Shown: positions 43,581 to 52,882 of the stretch, in pieces
Layout of the letters: every line of letters begins with the position of its first letter
Position numbering within the stretch: the first letter of the stretch is position 1
Assembly (NCBI RefSeq): GCF_000495795.1
Contig: NZ_AWGD01000010.1
Coordinates: 1 to 64,000, forward strand
Reading direction: 5' to 3'
DNA length: 64,000 nt
Source of the DNA: Asticcacaulis sp. AC460
GTDB taxonomy: Bacteria; Pseudomonadota; Alphaproteobacteria; Caulobacterales; Caulobacteraceae
Program-made: the position numbers and the translations under genes
The notes under the pieces: model-generated
The model's input: the letters and a program-made list of their open reading frames with translations, nothing else
What the model was told of the DNA's origin: nothing
Database searches by the model: none

Positions 43581-46226
43581 TCAGCCCCTCACCTGAGCCA
43601 TGTCCATAAGCCGCAGATGCTGCTCCAGTTGCGCCGCCGACATCCGCGCCGCCGGCTTGAACCGCACCACCTTCGTTTCGCCCGGCAGGACGTCGAAATA
43701 GTTGTCGTCGAACCGGCCGTCGCCTTCGTCCAGGCTGAGGTACAGGTTCTTGATCAGGCTGCCCGCCGTCACCGCCACCGCCAGTTCGTCGCCTACGGCC
43801 TTGACCTGGGTCACATATTCGGGCGCGGGCAGGACCAGGTCCTTGACCGGCTTGAAGTACAGGATGTTCTGCGACAGTAACTGCCCCTCCTGCATGAGAC
43901 GGACGTGCAGCAGGGCCGCTTCCGGCGCCACGCCGTTCAGCAAGGCTCCCACCGCCTCCGAGGCGACCTCCGCGCTGGTATTGGCCTTCAGGGTGATGAC
44001 GTCGTTGCGTTCGAACACGATCCCGCCGACGAAATCCAGCACCTGCAGCGACAGGACCGCCTTCGTGTCCGTCAGCCGGTCGCTGACGGCCGTGACCGTC
44101 ACCGTGTCGCCGTCCAGGCGCGGCGCCACCAGGACCGGCGTAAAGGCATGGCGGGCAAAGTACTGTTGGGCCTTCCAGCGGCCGTAATAGTCGATGCTGC
44201 TCCACGAGGCGACCGGCCAGCAGTCGTTGATCTGCCAGAACAGCGAGCCCATGCAGAACGGCATGCGGCTGCGGTGGGCCTCCATGGCGACCTTGATGCC
44301 CTCGGCCTGGAGGACCTGGCCGACATAGAGGAACTGGCGGAAGTCGGAGGGCACGCGATAGTCGCGTTCCATGTAGTTCTTGATCGTGCCGTTGCCGATC
44401 GAGGAGCGCTGGTGGGCCTTCATGACCTCCGAGAAGATATCGTGGTCGCCGGGTTCGGTATAGGCTTGAACCGTTTTGAATTCCGGGAAGGACTGGAAGC
44501 CGTATTCGCTCATGAAACGGCCGATAACTGTGCGGTATTCGGCAAAGGGCTTCTGGCCCCACCAGACATCCCAGTAGTGCAGGTCGCCCGACTGCACCTT
44601 GGCCAGGTGGTCGGCATGTTTCACCTTGTTCCCGCCCTCCCAGGCGGCCAGGGGCGAGGACGGCCAGTAGAAGGTCTGCGGGTCGTGGGCCGAGACCGCC
44701 GCCGGCAGGATGTCGTGGAAGATGGCGTTATAGGCGGTCGTCAGGCGGTCGCGCTGGGCTTCGCTCAGGGGCTGTTTCCAGCCCCAGCCGCCGTTGGGCA
44801 CATCGGCCTGCCAGGCGCTGTCGATCTCGTTATTGCCGGACCACAGGGCGATACAGGCATGGTTGCGCAGGCGGCGGATGTTCTGGACGGCTTCCTGGCG
44901 GACATTGTCGAGGAAGGCTTCGTCACCCGGCAGCATAGAACAGGCAAACATGAAATCCTGCCAGACCAGGATGCCGTTGCGGTCGCAGAGATCGTAGAAA
45001 TAGTCGTCTTCATAGACGCCGCCGCCCCACACCCGCAGCATGTTCATGTGCGTATCGACGGCCGAGGCGACCACCTTGTCATAGACGTCGTGCGTCACGC
45101 GCGGCAGGAAGCTGTCATTGGGAATATAGTTGGCGCCCTTCATGAACACCGGCACGCCGTTGAGCTCGAAATAGAAGCTGGCGCCGGCGGCGTCGGGTGT
45201 CTGGATGACCTTGATAGTGCGCAGGCCCGTCTTGACCTTGCGCGTGTCGGCGCCGCCGGCAGCGGTCAGGCGGCCTTTCAGGCTGTAGAGGAAGGCTTCG
45301 CCCAGGCCGTTGGTCCACCACAGTTTCGGTTTGGCGATGGTGAAGGGGACCGAAATCGTGTTCAGGCCGGGCTTGAGGGTGGTTTCGGTCTTGGCCGCGA
45401 TGGTCTTGTCGCCGGCGCTGGAGACGTCGAGCACGGCCGTCGTTTCACGCGTGGCGGTGACTTCGAAGACGGCGGTCAACTGCGCGGCGTCGGGCGTGAG
45501 ACTGTCCTGGACGATGCGCAGGTCGTCGATGCGCGCCGTGCTCCAGGCGCGGACGGTGACCGGACGCCAGATGCCCGAGGTGACGAAGCGCGGGCCCCAG
45601 TCCCAGCCGTAGTGGTAACCGGCCTTGCGGGTGAACAGGCCGACCTTCTTGTCGCCAAGCCCCCCGGTTTCGCTCTGGTCGTTGGGCGAAGGCACCGCGA
45701 AACCGAAGGCGTCCAGCGCCGCCAGGCCCTTCGCGATCGGGGAGTGGAAATAGACGCGAAGGCTGTTGGCGCCGGGACGGGCGTGCGGCTTGATGTCGAC
45801 CGTCCATTCGCGGAACATGTTGTCGGCGCTCAGCACCTTGACGTCGTTGACATAGACGTCGGCGTAGGTGTCGAGACCGGCGAAATGCAGCTCGACATGG
45901 TCGTGGCTGAGGGTCTTGGCGTCCAGGGTCAGGGTGGTGCGGTATTCCCAGTCCTTCTTGTCGATCCATTGCTGGTCACGTTCGTTGACGCGATAGAAGG
46001 GATCGGCGATCTTGCCGTTGCTCAGCAGGTCGGTATGGACCGTGCCGGGCACGGTCGCCTTCAGCCAGTCGGTACCGTCGGCCTGGCGGAACTCCCAGGT
46101 CAGGGCGGGCGCGGCGTCGGCTTTCGGTTTGGCGCCGGCTATGGCGGGCGCGGCCGCCGCGGCCCCGGCAGCGGCAGCGGCAGCACTGGCGGCAATCAGC
46201 AGATGACGGCGATGGAGATGGGGCAT
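43581..46226 (-). CDS. GH2 beta-mannosidase (exported)
   Basis: 881-residue glycoside hydrolase family 2 enzyme that releases mannose from the non-reducing ends of manno-oligosaccharides. The N-terminus MPHLHRRHLLIAASAAAAAAG is a twin-arginine-like or Sec signal. The sugar-binding domain (DKKDWEYRTTLTL...VELHFAGLDTYADVYVND) precedes the TIM barrel with acid/base Glu467 in WSGNNEID and nucleophile Glu574 in MSEYGFQ, as in beta-mannosidases. AGGGAG precedes the ATG. It follows an MFS transporter gene by 76 bp. Confidence 0.95.
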   Translation of the reverse strand: MPHLHRRHLLIAASAAAAAAGAAAAAPAIAGAKPKADAAPALTWEFRQADGTDWLKATVPGTVHTDLLSNGKIADPFYRVNERDQQWIDKKDWEYRTTLTLDAKTLSHDHVELHFAGLDTYADVYVNDVKVLSADNMFREWTVDIKPHARPGANSLRVYFHSPIAKGLAALDAFGFAVPSPNDQSETGGLGDKKVGLFTRKAGYHYGWDWGPRFVTSGIWRPVTVRAWSTARIDDLRIVQDSLTPDAAQLTAVFEVTATRETTAVLDVSSAGDKTIAAKTETTLKPGLNTISVPFTIAKPKLWWTNGLGEAFLYSLKGRLTAAGGADTRKVKTGLRTIKVIQTPDAAGASFYFELNGVPVFMKGANYIPNDSFLPRVTHDVYDKVVASAVDTHMNMLRVWGGGVYEDDYFYDLCDRNGILVWQDFMFACSMLPGDEAFLDNVRQEAVQNIRRLRNHACIALWSGNNEIDSAWQADVPNGGWGWKQPLSEAQRDRLTTAYNAIFHDILPAAVSAHDPQTFYWPSSPLAAWEGGNKVKHADHLAKVQSGDLHYWDVWWGQKPFAEYRTVIGRFMSEYGFQSFPEFKTVQAYTEPGDHDIFSEVMKAHQRSSIGNGTIKNYMERDYRVPSDFRQFLYVGQVLQAEGIKVAMEAHRSRMPFCMGSLFWQINDCWPVASWSSIDYYGRWKAQQYFARHAFTPVLVAPRLDGDTVTVTAVSDRLTDTKAVLSLQVLDFVGGIVFERNDVITLKANTSAEVASEAVGALLNGVAPEAALLHVRLMQEGQLLSQNILYFKPVKDLVLPAPEYVTQVKAVGDELAVAVTAGSLIKNLYLSLDEGDGRFDDNYFDVLPGETKVVRFKPAARMSAAQLEQHLRLMDMAQVRG

Positions 46227-46302
46227 GACGCACTCCCTATTTATTTTTTCAAATTTCTTTATTGTTTATAGGGCGGGGCGGATTTTTCAAGTCTGAAAAA
46301 CC

Positions 46303-47511
46303 TCACCCGGCCACGGGCACGGTTTTGCCCTTCGCAAAGGGCCGGAACATCAGAGCCATCAGCACGGCCAGCATACCTACCATAGCCGAACCCGTATAGA
46401 GCCAGCTATAGCTGCCCAGCCGGTCGTAGATCAACCCGCCGACCACCGGCCCGCTGGCCATCCCCAGACTTCCGGCCATGGTGGTGGCGCCGATGATCGT
46501 CCCCAGCATTTTCAGCGGGAAGTTCTCGCGGATCAGCACGGCATATAGTGGCATGGTACCGGCATAGATGAAGCCGAATACGGCGGCGACGGCATAGAAG
46601 GCGATCAGGTCGCGCACGAAGACATAACACAGCACGCCGACCGACTGGGCCAGCAGGCCCGCGACCAGCACGCGTTTGGCGCCGAAGCGGTCGCCCATGA
46701 AGCCGAAGGCGACCCGCCCGCCCATGCCAGCCAGGCCCTCGACGCTGTAGATCGATACCGCCAGGATCATCGGAATGCCGCAGGTCACGGCATAGCTGAC
46801 CGTATGGAACAGCGGACCGGAATGGGTGGCGCAGCAGAAGAAATTGGTCAGGACCAGGACGATGAACTGCGGCGTCCGCACCGCCTGGGCCACCGTCATG
46901 CCGGGTTGCGCGTCATCAGACGGCATGGCGGCCTGACCTGCCAGGGCGGGCGGTCGGCGGACCAGGAAGGTGGCCGGGATCATCACCACCGCCGCAATGC
47001 CGGCGATGATCAGCATGGCGGTGCGCCAGTCATAGACGGTCACCAGCCAGGCGGCCAGGGGCGACATGGTCATCGGCGCCATGCCCATGCCGGCCGAGAC
47101 CAGCGAAACGGCCAGGCCGCGCCCGGTCTCGAACCAGCCGGTAACGCAGGCCATCATCGGCGCGAAAATGGCCGCCGCGCCGGCGCCGATCAGCAGGCCG
47201 AACACAAGCTGGAACAGGAGCAGCGACCTTACCTGGCTGGCCATGACCAGCGCCGCCACGATCAGAACCGATCCGCCCAGCACCACCGGCCGCGGCCCGA
47301 TGCGGTCGGACAGGCTGCCCCAGAACAGGCTGCCGACCGACATGGCCAGAAAGCCGAAGGTCATGGCGCTGGAAATGCCGGTGACCGACCATCCGGTGGC
47401 CCTGGCGATCGGCTGCAGGAAGACCGGCAGGGCGAACATGCAGCCGACGGCGATGCAGCCCAGCAGGCCGCCCGCCACGACGATGATCCAGCGATAGGGA
47501 ACTTGGCTCAT
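46303..47511 (-). CDS. MFS transporter (OFA/MCT-like)
   Basis: 402-residue 12-helix major facilitator, resembling the oxalate/formate or monocarboxylate antiporter group: RWIIVVAGGLLGCIAVGCMFALPVFLQPIARATGWS at the start and the GSLSDRIGPRPVV loop 2-3 motif. AGGAGGT lies just before the ATG, giving strong translation. It precedes the beta-mannosidase gene on the same strand with an A+T-rich gap and could carry a product of sugar breakdown, but the substrate is not shown. Confidence 0.85.
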   Translation of the reverse strand: MSQVPYRWIIVVAGGLLGCIAVGCMFALPVFLQPIARATGWSVTGISSAMTFGFLAMSVGSLFWGSLSDRIGPRPVVLGGSVLIVAALVMASQVRSLLLFQLVFGLLIGAGAAAIFAPMMACVTGWFETGRGLAVSLVSAGMGMAPMTMSPLAAWLVTVYDWRTAMLIIAGIAAVVMIPATFLVRRPPALAGQAAMPSDDAQPGMTVAQAVRTPQFIVLVLTNFFCCATHSGPLFHTVSYAVTCGIPMILAVSIYSVEGLAGMGGRVAFGFMGDRFGAKRVLVAGLLAQSVGVLCYVFVRDLIAFYAVAAVFGFIYAGTMPLYAVLIRENFPLKMLGTIIGATTMAGSLGMASGPVVGGLIYDRLGSYSWLYTGSAMVGMLAVLMALMFRPFAKGKTVPVAG

Positions 47512-47572
47512 GACAGACCTCCTGTCGAGGATAGAGCCTGACAGAAAAACCCGAAAGAGTCAGTACGCCGGT

Positions 47573-48349
47573 TTAGGGCGTGGCACGCGCCCGGGCGCGC
47601 AGCTCGGCCGCCTTTTGCGCGTCGGCGGTAACCCCCTGGCCGGACTCATACCTGTCGGCCAGCATATCAAGTGCCGCCGGCAGCCCCAGGTCGGCAGCCC
47701 TGGTCAGCCAGTACAGATCCATGACCGGGTCCATGGGCACGCCTTCACCGAATTCATAGGCGGCGCTGAGCTCGTACATGGCCTGGGCGTCGCCGGCATC
47801 GGCGGCCTGACGCATGAGTTCGACGGCTTTGACATCGTCCTCCTCGACACCGCTGCCATAGGCATAGTTCCAGGCGATTTGAAGCGTCGTGAAGCCGCCG
47901 GCCTGTTCGACGGCGGCATAGTGCTGCGCCGCCTTGATCGGATTGACGGCGGTCCCCTTGCCGGCGGAATAGAGGTTACCCAGCGCCCAGTGTGCCAGTT
48001 TGATATTGTGGCCGGCGGCCTTCTCATAGGCCTGGAGCGCATTCTCGTAGCTCTTGTCGAGGTACTGTCCGCTCAGATACTCGTTGCCGAGATAGAGATA
48101 GAGCTCCGGCCTGGTTTCCGCCGCGCGCAGGATCCAGGTGACGCCCTGGGCCTGATCGCGCTGAATGCCATGCCCGGAAATCAACAGGCGTCCGACCTCT
48201 TCCATGGCGGCGACGTCGCCGGCAACAGCCCGCTCACGCGCCAGGCTGAGTTGCTCCGCCTTGCCTTCGCGCCAGGTGGGTTGCTGGGCGTACCCCATGG
48301 CGGGCGCCAGGGCCAAAAGCCCCACGACGATGACAAACACTGCGCGCAT
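47573..48349 (-). CDS. exported Sel1-repeat protein
   Basis: 258-residue periplasmic protein with signal peptide (MRAVFVIVVGLLALAPAMGYA) and several Sel1/TPR-like repeats of about 36 residues (ALQAYEKAAGHNIKLAHWALGNLYSAGKG and AVELMRQAADAGDAQAMYELSAAYEFGEGV). Such repeats bind proteins. The ATG at 48349 follows GGGAGG by seven bases; the upstream GTG overlaps the Shine-Dalgarno and was rejected. Partner unknown. Confidence 0.83.
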   Translation of the reverse strand: MRAVFVIVVGLLALAPAMGYAQQPTWREGKAEQLSLARERAVAGDVAAMEEVGRLLISGHGIQRDQAQGVTWILRAAETRPELYLYLGNEYLSGQYLDKSYENALQAYEKAAGHNIKLAHWALGNLYSAGKGTAVNPIKAAQHYAAVEQAGGFTTLQIAWNYAYGSGVEEDDVKAVELMRQAADAGDAQAMYELSAAYEFGEGVPMDPVMDLYWLTRAADLGLPAALDMLADRYESGQGVTADAQKAAELRARARATP

Positions 48350-48424
48350 AAGATGGCCTCCCGACACCCTTGGTCGATCGGCAGGATCAGGCCATAGCCG
48401 GCGAAACGCTACTTACAAATGGCG

Positions 48425-49789
48425 TTAGGCGGCTTTCGACATGGCCGGGCGGTGGGTGCGCACGCAGTTGCGCCCGCCCGCCTTGGCGGCATACAGCGCC
48501 ACATCGGCCAGTTCCACCAGGTCGGCCAGGTTGGGCGCTTCGGTGTTCGACCAGTGAATGCCGAAGCTGGCTGTTACCTGGCCAGGCTTTACCTGGTTTG
48601 ATTGGCCGAAGTCGAAGTTTTCGATGCAGTCGCGGATCTTTTCGGCGACGCGCTGCGAACCCCTGCGGTCGATATCGGCGCAGACCACGATGAACTCCTC
48701 GCCGCCCCACCGCGCCACCATGTCGACGACGCGGACATTGCGGCTGATCACGGTGGCGATATCCGACAGCACCCGGTCGCCATAGCTGTGGCCGAAGGTG
48801 TCGTTCAGTTTCTTGAAGTGGTCGATGTCGATCAGGATAACGCCCAGCGACACCGGTCCGCGCCTTTGCCGGACCACGTCGTCGAAACGTTCGGTCAGGC
48901 CGCGGCGGTTGAGGATGCCGGTCAGGTGATCGTGGCGCGCCGCTTCGCGCGCCTCGCTCAGGTTCAGAGCGGCCAGGACCTTGCGTTCGTGGTCGGCGCG
49001 GCGCAGGTTGCTGACGCGGTAGCCCAGATAGAGCACGATCATGATCGCCCAGATGCCGAGGATCAGCGAGTAGAACTGTGCTTCGCTGAGGATGGTGGTG
49101 CGGATTTCGATGTCGCGGACCTCGAATTCATGGTGGCCCAAAGGCGCTTCGGTACCGGTCTCAACGATCAGCGAGGTGATGTTGTCGAAAGCGACGCGGC
49201 CGAATTCCGGCGCCAGCTTGTGCTTGCGCATCCACCAGTCGGCGACGCCGAAGTCGGCGGCGATGAACTCGGTCCGTTGCAGCACACCCGGCGTGGTGTC
49301 GGCCTCGACGCGGAGATATTTCGGCGACTCATCATCGGCGCGCACGCTGTAACGCTTGTCGAAATTCTTCATGTGGAGGCGGAACGAGGTCGACTCACCG
49401 CGATACATCATGGTGATGGCGACCGAGCGCATATGGCTCAGGTTCAGGCCGTGGCTGCCCTTGTTGGCGTCGGTGAACAGCTCGTAGCCGCAATAGGGAT
49501 AGGGATGGCCGGCGCGCAGGTCACAGGTCCAGGTCAGCGGTGCCGTGACATCGATCGTCGACTTGCCGCCGGCATCGCTGTCGACGAACAGGACGCGGCC
49601 GCTCTGGGCCGTGCTGGCCGGGGTGAAGTGCTGGGTGCGTTCCAGCAGCCTGTCCTTACCCACGACAGCAGCGGCCGTCAGCAGCAGCAGGACCAGCAGC
49701 GCCAGTTCGAACTTGGCATGGGCGAGCAGGCCCAGACCCGGCACCGTGAAACCTTTTCCTTTGTGTGAGCCCTCAGTACGCAAGGCCAT
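48425..49789 (-). CDS. membrane diguanylate cyclase (GGEEF)
   Basis: 454-residue protein with a transmembrane helix near 27-43, a periplasmic beta-rich sensory domain (about 50-235), a second helix near 239-256 and a C-terminal GGDEF domain. The active site reads GGEEF (362-366), so it should make cyclic-di-GMP. An RVVD feedback I-site (353-356) lies the canonical five residues upstream. In Caulobacterales this second messenger controls the swarmer-to-stalked switch and motility; a link here is inferred. Confidence 0.93.
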   Translation of the reverse strand: MALRTEGSHKGKGFTVPGLGLLAHAKFELALLVLLLLTAAAVVGKDRLLERTQHFTPASTAQSGRVLFVDSDAGGKSTIDVTAPLTWTCDLRAGHPYPYCGYELFTDANKGSHGLNLSHMRSVAITMMYRGESTSFRLHMKNFDKRYSVRADDESPKYLRVEADTTPGVLQRTEFIAADFGVADWWMRKHKLAPEFGRVAFDNITSLIVETGTEAPLGHHEFEVRDIEIRTTILSEAQFYSLILGIWAIMIVLYLGYRVSNLRRADHERKVLAALNLSEAREAARHDHLTGILNRRGLTERFDDVVRQRRGPVSLGVILIDIDHFKKLNDTFGHSYGDRVLSDIATVISRNVRVVDMVARWGGEEFIVVCADIDRRGSQRVAEKIRDCIENFDFGQSNQVKPGQVTASFGIHWSNTEAPNLADLVELADVALYAAKAGGRNCVRTHRPAMSKAA

Positions 49790-49862
49790 CCAACCCTATC
49801 TTCAGGTTATTACTTCCGGGCAGGATGGCACAGAAACCTGAGAAAGCCGTGAAGGCACAGGG

Positions 49863-50342
49863 TTAACGCAGGTCTTCGCGCGACGGATCGAAGCCGACCA
49901 CCTCGCGGATGACGATCATGGTACGGAAGTTACGGATGCCGCGTTCGGAGGCCAGTTCACGCTGGGTGAAGACCTCATAGGCCGCCATGGTCGGCACGGC
50001 CACGGTCAACAAAAAGTCCGTCTCGCCCGTCACGTCCCAGGCGCCGCGCACCTCCCTGGCCGCCGCCATGGCGCGCTTGAAGGCGTCGGTCACAGCTCTC
50101 TCCTGGCTGCGCATGATGACCAGGACATGGATCAGAATGTGCGGTTCGATCCGCGCCGGATCAACGATGGCGATGTCGCGGACAATCACGCCTTCGGCGC
50201 GCAGCCGCCGCAATCGGCGCAGCACCGCAGATTCCGACAGACCCACCGCCTCAGCCGTCGTCCGCGCCGCTTCCAGCGTGTTGCGCCGGACCCGCTCAAG
50301 TATGCGGCGGTCGAAATCGTCCAGCGCGACCAAATCCGTCAT
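49863..50342 (-). CDS. Lrp/AsnC family transcriptional regulator
   Basis: 159-residue Lrp-type regulator starting MTDLVALDDFDRRILERVRRNTLEAARTTAEAVGLSESAVLRRLRRLR, followed by the RAM domain. The frame is open 39 codons further upstream, but that part covers the promoter. It is divergent from an EamA exporter and a 15-bp palindrome touches its start. Autoregulation and control of the exporter are likely. Confidence 0.9.
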   Translation of the reverse strand: MTDLVALDDFDRRILERVRRNTLEAARTTAEAVGLSESAVLRRLRRLRAEGVIVRDIAIVDPARIEPHILIHVLVIMRSQERAVTDAFKRAMAAAREVRGAWDVTGETDFLLTVAVPTMAAYEVFTQRELASERGIRNFRTMIVIREVVGFDPSREDLR

Positions 50343-50357
50343 ATTATTCTCAATAAT
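50343..50357. promoter_or_regulatory. palindromic Lrp-type operator ATTATT-CTC-AATAAT
   Basis: A perfect 15-bp inverted repeat lies between the divergent lrp and EamA genes and directly abuts the lrp ATG. A+T-rich palindromes of this size are typical Lrp/AsnC sites. Confidence 0.6.
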
Positions 50358-50415
50358 GCTGTTTTCCGGCACAGATGTGACGGAAATCGCCGGGAAACGC
50401 AATCGCGAAACGTCT

Positions 50416-51339
50416 ATGTTGCAGCGCATGATGACCCGTTTCGCCTCCCCCCGCCTCACCGCCCTGTCGCATTCCGCCGCCCCCTACCTGGCCCTGCTGG
50501 CTGGTATGGTCGCGCTGGCCTGCGGCACCTCGTTCGCCAAGAGCCTCTTCCCGGTGCTGGGCGCTGAAGGCACGTCGGCCATGCGGGTCGGCCTGGCCGC
50601 CCTGATCCTGCTGGCAATCTGGCGGCCGTGGCGGTTCGGTTTCAGCCGCCGCGACCTGACCGCCATGGTGCTGTACGGCGTGGTCACCGGCGGCATGAAC
50701 CTCATGTTCTACATGTCGCTGCGAACCATTCCGCTGGGCCTGGCCCTGGCCATCGAATTTACCGGTCCCCTGACCCTGGCCTTGGTCCATGCGCGCCGGC
50801 CCATCCACTTTGTGTGGGTCGGGTGTGCCGTGGCCGGCCTGGTTATGCTGCTGCCGATCGGGCGCGGCGCCATCCAGCTCGACCCGGTCGGCGTGCTGCT
50901 GGCGGGGATGGCAGGCGTGTGTTGGGCGCTGTACATTGTCTTCGGCAAGCGCATGTCGCACCTGCCGGCCGGACCATCGGTGGCCATCGGCATGACCACG
51001 GCGGCCCTGGTCATCCTGCCGTTCGGCGTGGCGCGGGCGGGGCTCGAGCTGTTCAATCCGGCCCTGCTACTGGCCGGACTGGCGGTAGCTGTCTTTTCCA
51101 GCGCCCTGCCCTATTCGCTGGAAATGATCGCCCTGCGCCGGCTGCCCGAGCGGACCTTCGGCGTGCTGACCAGCGGCGAGCCGGCAGTCGGCGCCCTGGC
51201 CGGGCTGCTGTTCCTCAGCGAGCAATTGAGTGGGCTGCAGTGGCTGGCCATCGCCGCGATCGTGGTTGCGGCCTCGGGCTCCATCGCCACCGCCGGTTTC
51301 GGTGACCGGGCAGCCGTTACACCGGCGCCGGCGGAGTAG
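50416..51339 (+). CDS. EamA/RhtA-like amino-acid exporter
   Basis: 307-residue ten-helix DMT-superfamily permease. The two EamA repeats are clear (ALLAGMVALACGTSFAKSLFPVLGAEGTSAMRVGLAALIL and PVGVLLAGMAGVCWALYIVFGKRMSHLPAGPSVAIGM). It resembles RhtA, which exports threonine and homoserine; substrate uncertain. The start ATG at 50416 has only a weak Shine-Dalgarno. The divergent Lrp regulator fits an amino-acid export role. Confidence 0.87.
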   Translation: MLQRMMTRFASPRLTALSHSAAPYLALLAGMVALACGTSFAKSLFPVLGAEGTSAMRVGLAALILLAIWRPWRFGFSRRDLTAMVLYGVVTGGMNLMFYMSLRTIPLGLALAIEFTGPLTLALVHARRPIHFVWVGCAVAGLVMLLPIGRGAIQLDPVGVLLAGMAGVCWALYIVFGKRMSHLPAGPSVAIGMTTAALVILPFGVARAGLELFNPALLLAGLAVAVFSSALPYSLEMIALRRLPERTFGVLTSGEPAVGALAGLLFLSEQLSGLQWLAIAAIVVAASGSIATAGFGDRAAVTPAPAE

Positions 51340-51343
51340 ACCG

Positions 51344-51760
51344 TCAGCAACCGCCCGGCGCCAATTGGCAGAAGGGGGCCGCGGGAAGGTTGCGCAGAAC
51401 CGTGTAGACCGTCACGACGACGAGGAGGGCGATCACCAGCCTATAGCCGTGCACCGCCATGACACGGCGTACGGCGGCAGGCGGCGGCAGTTCCAGGGCC
51501 GACAAGATCATCGCCGGCACCAGAAAGGGCAGGATGACGAAGCCCAGGGGGTTCTGGCGGAAGGCCGTCCACGGCTGGGCGTGGGCCAGGTAATAGAGCA
51601 TGCGCGTGCTGCCGCAGCCGGGGCAATAGAGGCCCGTCAACGCATGCACCGGACAGGGCGGGAAAAATCCCGAACTGCCCGGTGTCCAGATGGAGACGGC
51701 GACGAACCCCGCAAGCAGGACGGCCAGGCCGCCCAGGCTCACGGCGCGTTCGACCGTCAT
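51344..51760 (-). CDS. DUF2752 membrane protein
   Basis: 138-residue membrane protein with the DUF2752 signature CPVHALTGLYCPGCGSTRMLYYLAHAQPWTAFRQNPLGF. It has three hydrophobic helices. The upstream open frame overlaps the CD225 gene and is not coding; the ATG at 51760 lies five bases past that stop. Function unknown. DUF2752 genes often pair with small multipass proteins of the kind found next door. Confidence 0.82.
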   Translation of the reverse strand: MTVERAVSLGGLAVLLAGFVAVSIWTPGSSGFFPPCPVHALTGLYCPGCGSTRMLYYLAHAQPWTAFRQNPLGFVILPFLVPAMILSALELPPPAAVRRVMAVHGYRLVIALLVVVTVYTVLRNLPAAPFCQLAPGGC

Positions 51761-51765
51761 AGGGA

Positions 51766-52152
51766 TCAGTTGCCGCTGGCCGCGCCGGCCAGGATCCCCA
51801 ACATCATCAGCAGGATGTAGAGGACGATACAGACAATTCCGGCCACGACCGACCCGATGACCCAGTTCTTGGCCGTGTTCGACGCCTGCATGGCGCCTTT
51901 GTAGTCGCCCCGGGTCTTGTAATTGTTGACATTGGCCGACATGACGATTGCCACAATGCCCAGCGGCAGGCAGCAGAACAGGGTCGACAGGATCGACCAC
52001 ACCAGATAGGTCGGCACGTTATGGATGTCCGGATGGCCGCTGCCGCCGCTGACGGTCGGACCGCCCGTTCCAAACGCCGACAAAGGCCCTCCGCATGAAG
52101 CGCAGAACTGTGCGCTGTCTTCATTCTGCGCACCACATTTTGGACAATACAC
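51766..52152 (-). CDS. zinc-ribbon CD225/dispanin family protein
   Basis: 128-residue protein with an N-terminal zinc ribbon (CPKCGAQNEDSAQFCASCGG) and a CD225/dispanin domain (VPTYLVWSILSTLFCCLPLGIVAIVMSANVNNYKTRGDYKGA) ending in a second hydrophobic helix. Eukaryotic relatives (IFITM proteins) restrict viruses; bacterial ones have no known role. GGAGGG precedes the ATG by eight bases. Operonic with the DUF2752 gene. Confidence 0.87.
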   Translation of the reverse strand: MYCPKCGAQNEDSAQFCASCGGPLSAFGTGGPTVSGGSGHPDIHNVPTYLVWSILSTLFCCLPLGIVAIVMSANVNNYKTRGDYKGAMQASNTAKNWVIGSVVAGIVCIVLYILLMMLGILAGAASGN

Positions 52153-52456
52153 TGCACCCTCCGATCAGTTGATAGCCTGGTTGGCTTGCTGGGCAGTTCC
52201 ACCGTCCGCATCAAGGATCAATCCCTCCTCGATCGTGCCGGCCTTGCCCCCCGATTTGGCCCCCGGCCTGGTTCCTGAGTCAGGTGCCTGGGTCCGATTC
52301 ACATAGGACGACAATGTCAGCACGAGTCAAGTCTCGGCGCAACTTCGACACGTCCGCCATTGCCTCTTTTCCCCCGCCTGCGCTTCGTGTAGTCAGACCC
52401 AACCCGGACATGAACTACACCTGACATGGGGTCAGGTCATCTGAAGGTCAGATACT
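52153..52456. other. gene-free interval with a palindrome
   Basis: I see no gene in this 304-bp stretch. Near its right end ACCTGAC-ATGGG-GTCAGGT (52419-52437) is a 7-bp inverted repeat 20 bases before the HD-domain gene and could be its operator. Confidence 0.5.
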
Positions 52457-52882
52457 ATGAGCACAATCGATACAGCCATCGCCCTGGCGGCGAAGGTTCA
52501 CGCCGGCCAGGTAGACAAGGCCGGCCAGCCCTACATCCTCCACCCGCTGCGCCTGATGCTGCGGATGACCGCCACGGAAGAGAAAATCGTCGCCGTCCTG
52601 CACGACGTCGTCGAAGACGGCGGGATCACGTTCGACGACCTGCGGGCCATGGGCTTCGCGGAAGCGGTCATCGCCGGCGTCGACGGCATGACCCGACGAA
52701 CGGAGGAGAACTACCAGGACTTCATCGTCCGCGCCGCGGGCCATCCCCTGGCGCGCGCGGTCAAGATTCAGGATATCCGCGACAATATGGACCTGACGCG
52801 GCTGAACTCGGTCAGCGACAAGGACCTGGAGCGGGTGGCGAAATATCACCGCTCGCTGCGTTATCTCGAAGCGGCGTCATAG
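52457..52882 (+). CDS. HD-domain phosphohydrolase (SpoT-like)
   Basis: 141-residue protein consisting of one HD domain close to the (p)ppGpp hydrolase domain of SpoT or MESH1. Metal ligands appear at His15 (HAGQVDKAGQPYILH), His49-Asp50 (VAVLHDVVED) and later Asp in DIRDNMDLTRL. There is no synthetase or TGS domain, so it may act as a small alarmone hydrolase. The 3' end overlaps the convergent gene by six bases. Confidence 0.85.
   Translation: MSTIDTAIALAAKVHAGQVDKAGQPYILHPLRLMLRMTATEEKIVAVLHDVVEDGGITFDDLRAMGFAEAVIAGVDGMTRRTEENYQDFIVRAAGHPLARAVKIQDIRDNMDLTRLNSVSDKDLERVAKYHRSLRYLEAAS

Noticed and set aside
44765-46233. Several minus- and plus-strand frames inside the GH2 gene
   Set aside because: They are out-of-frame shadows with biased Arg/Pro/Ala content and no start signals.
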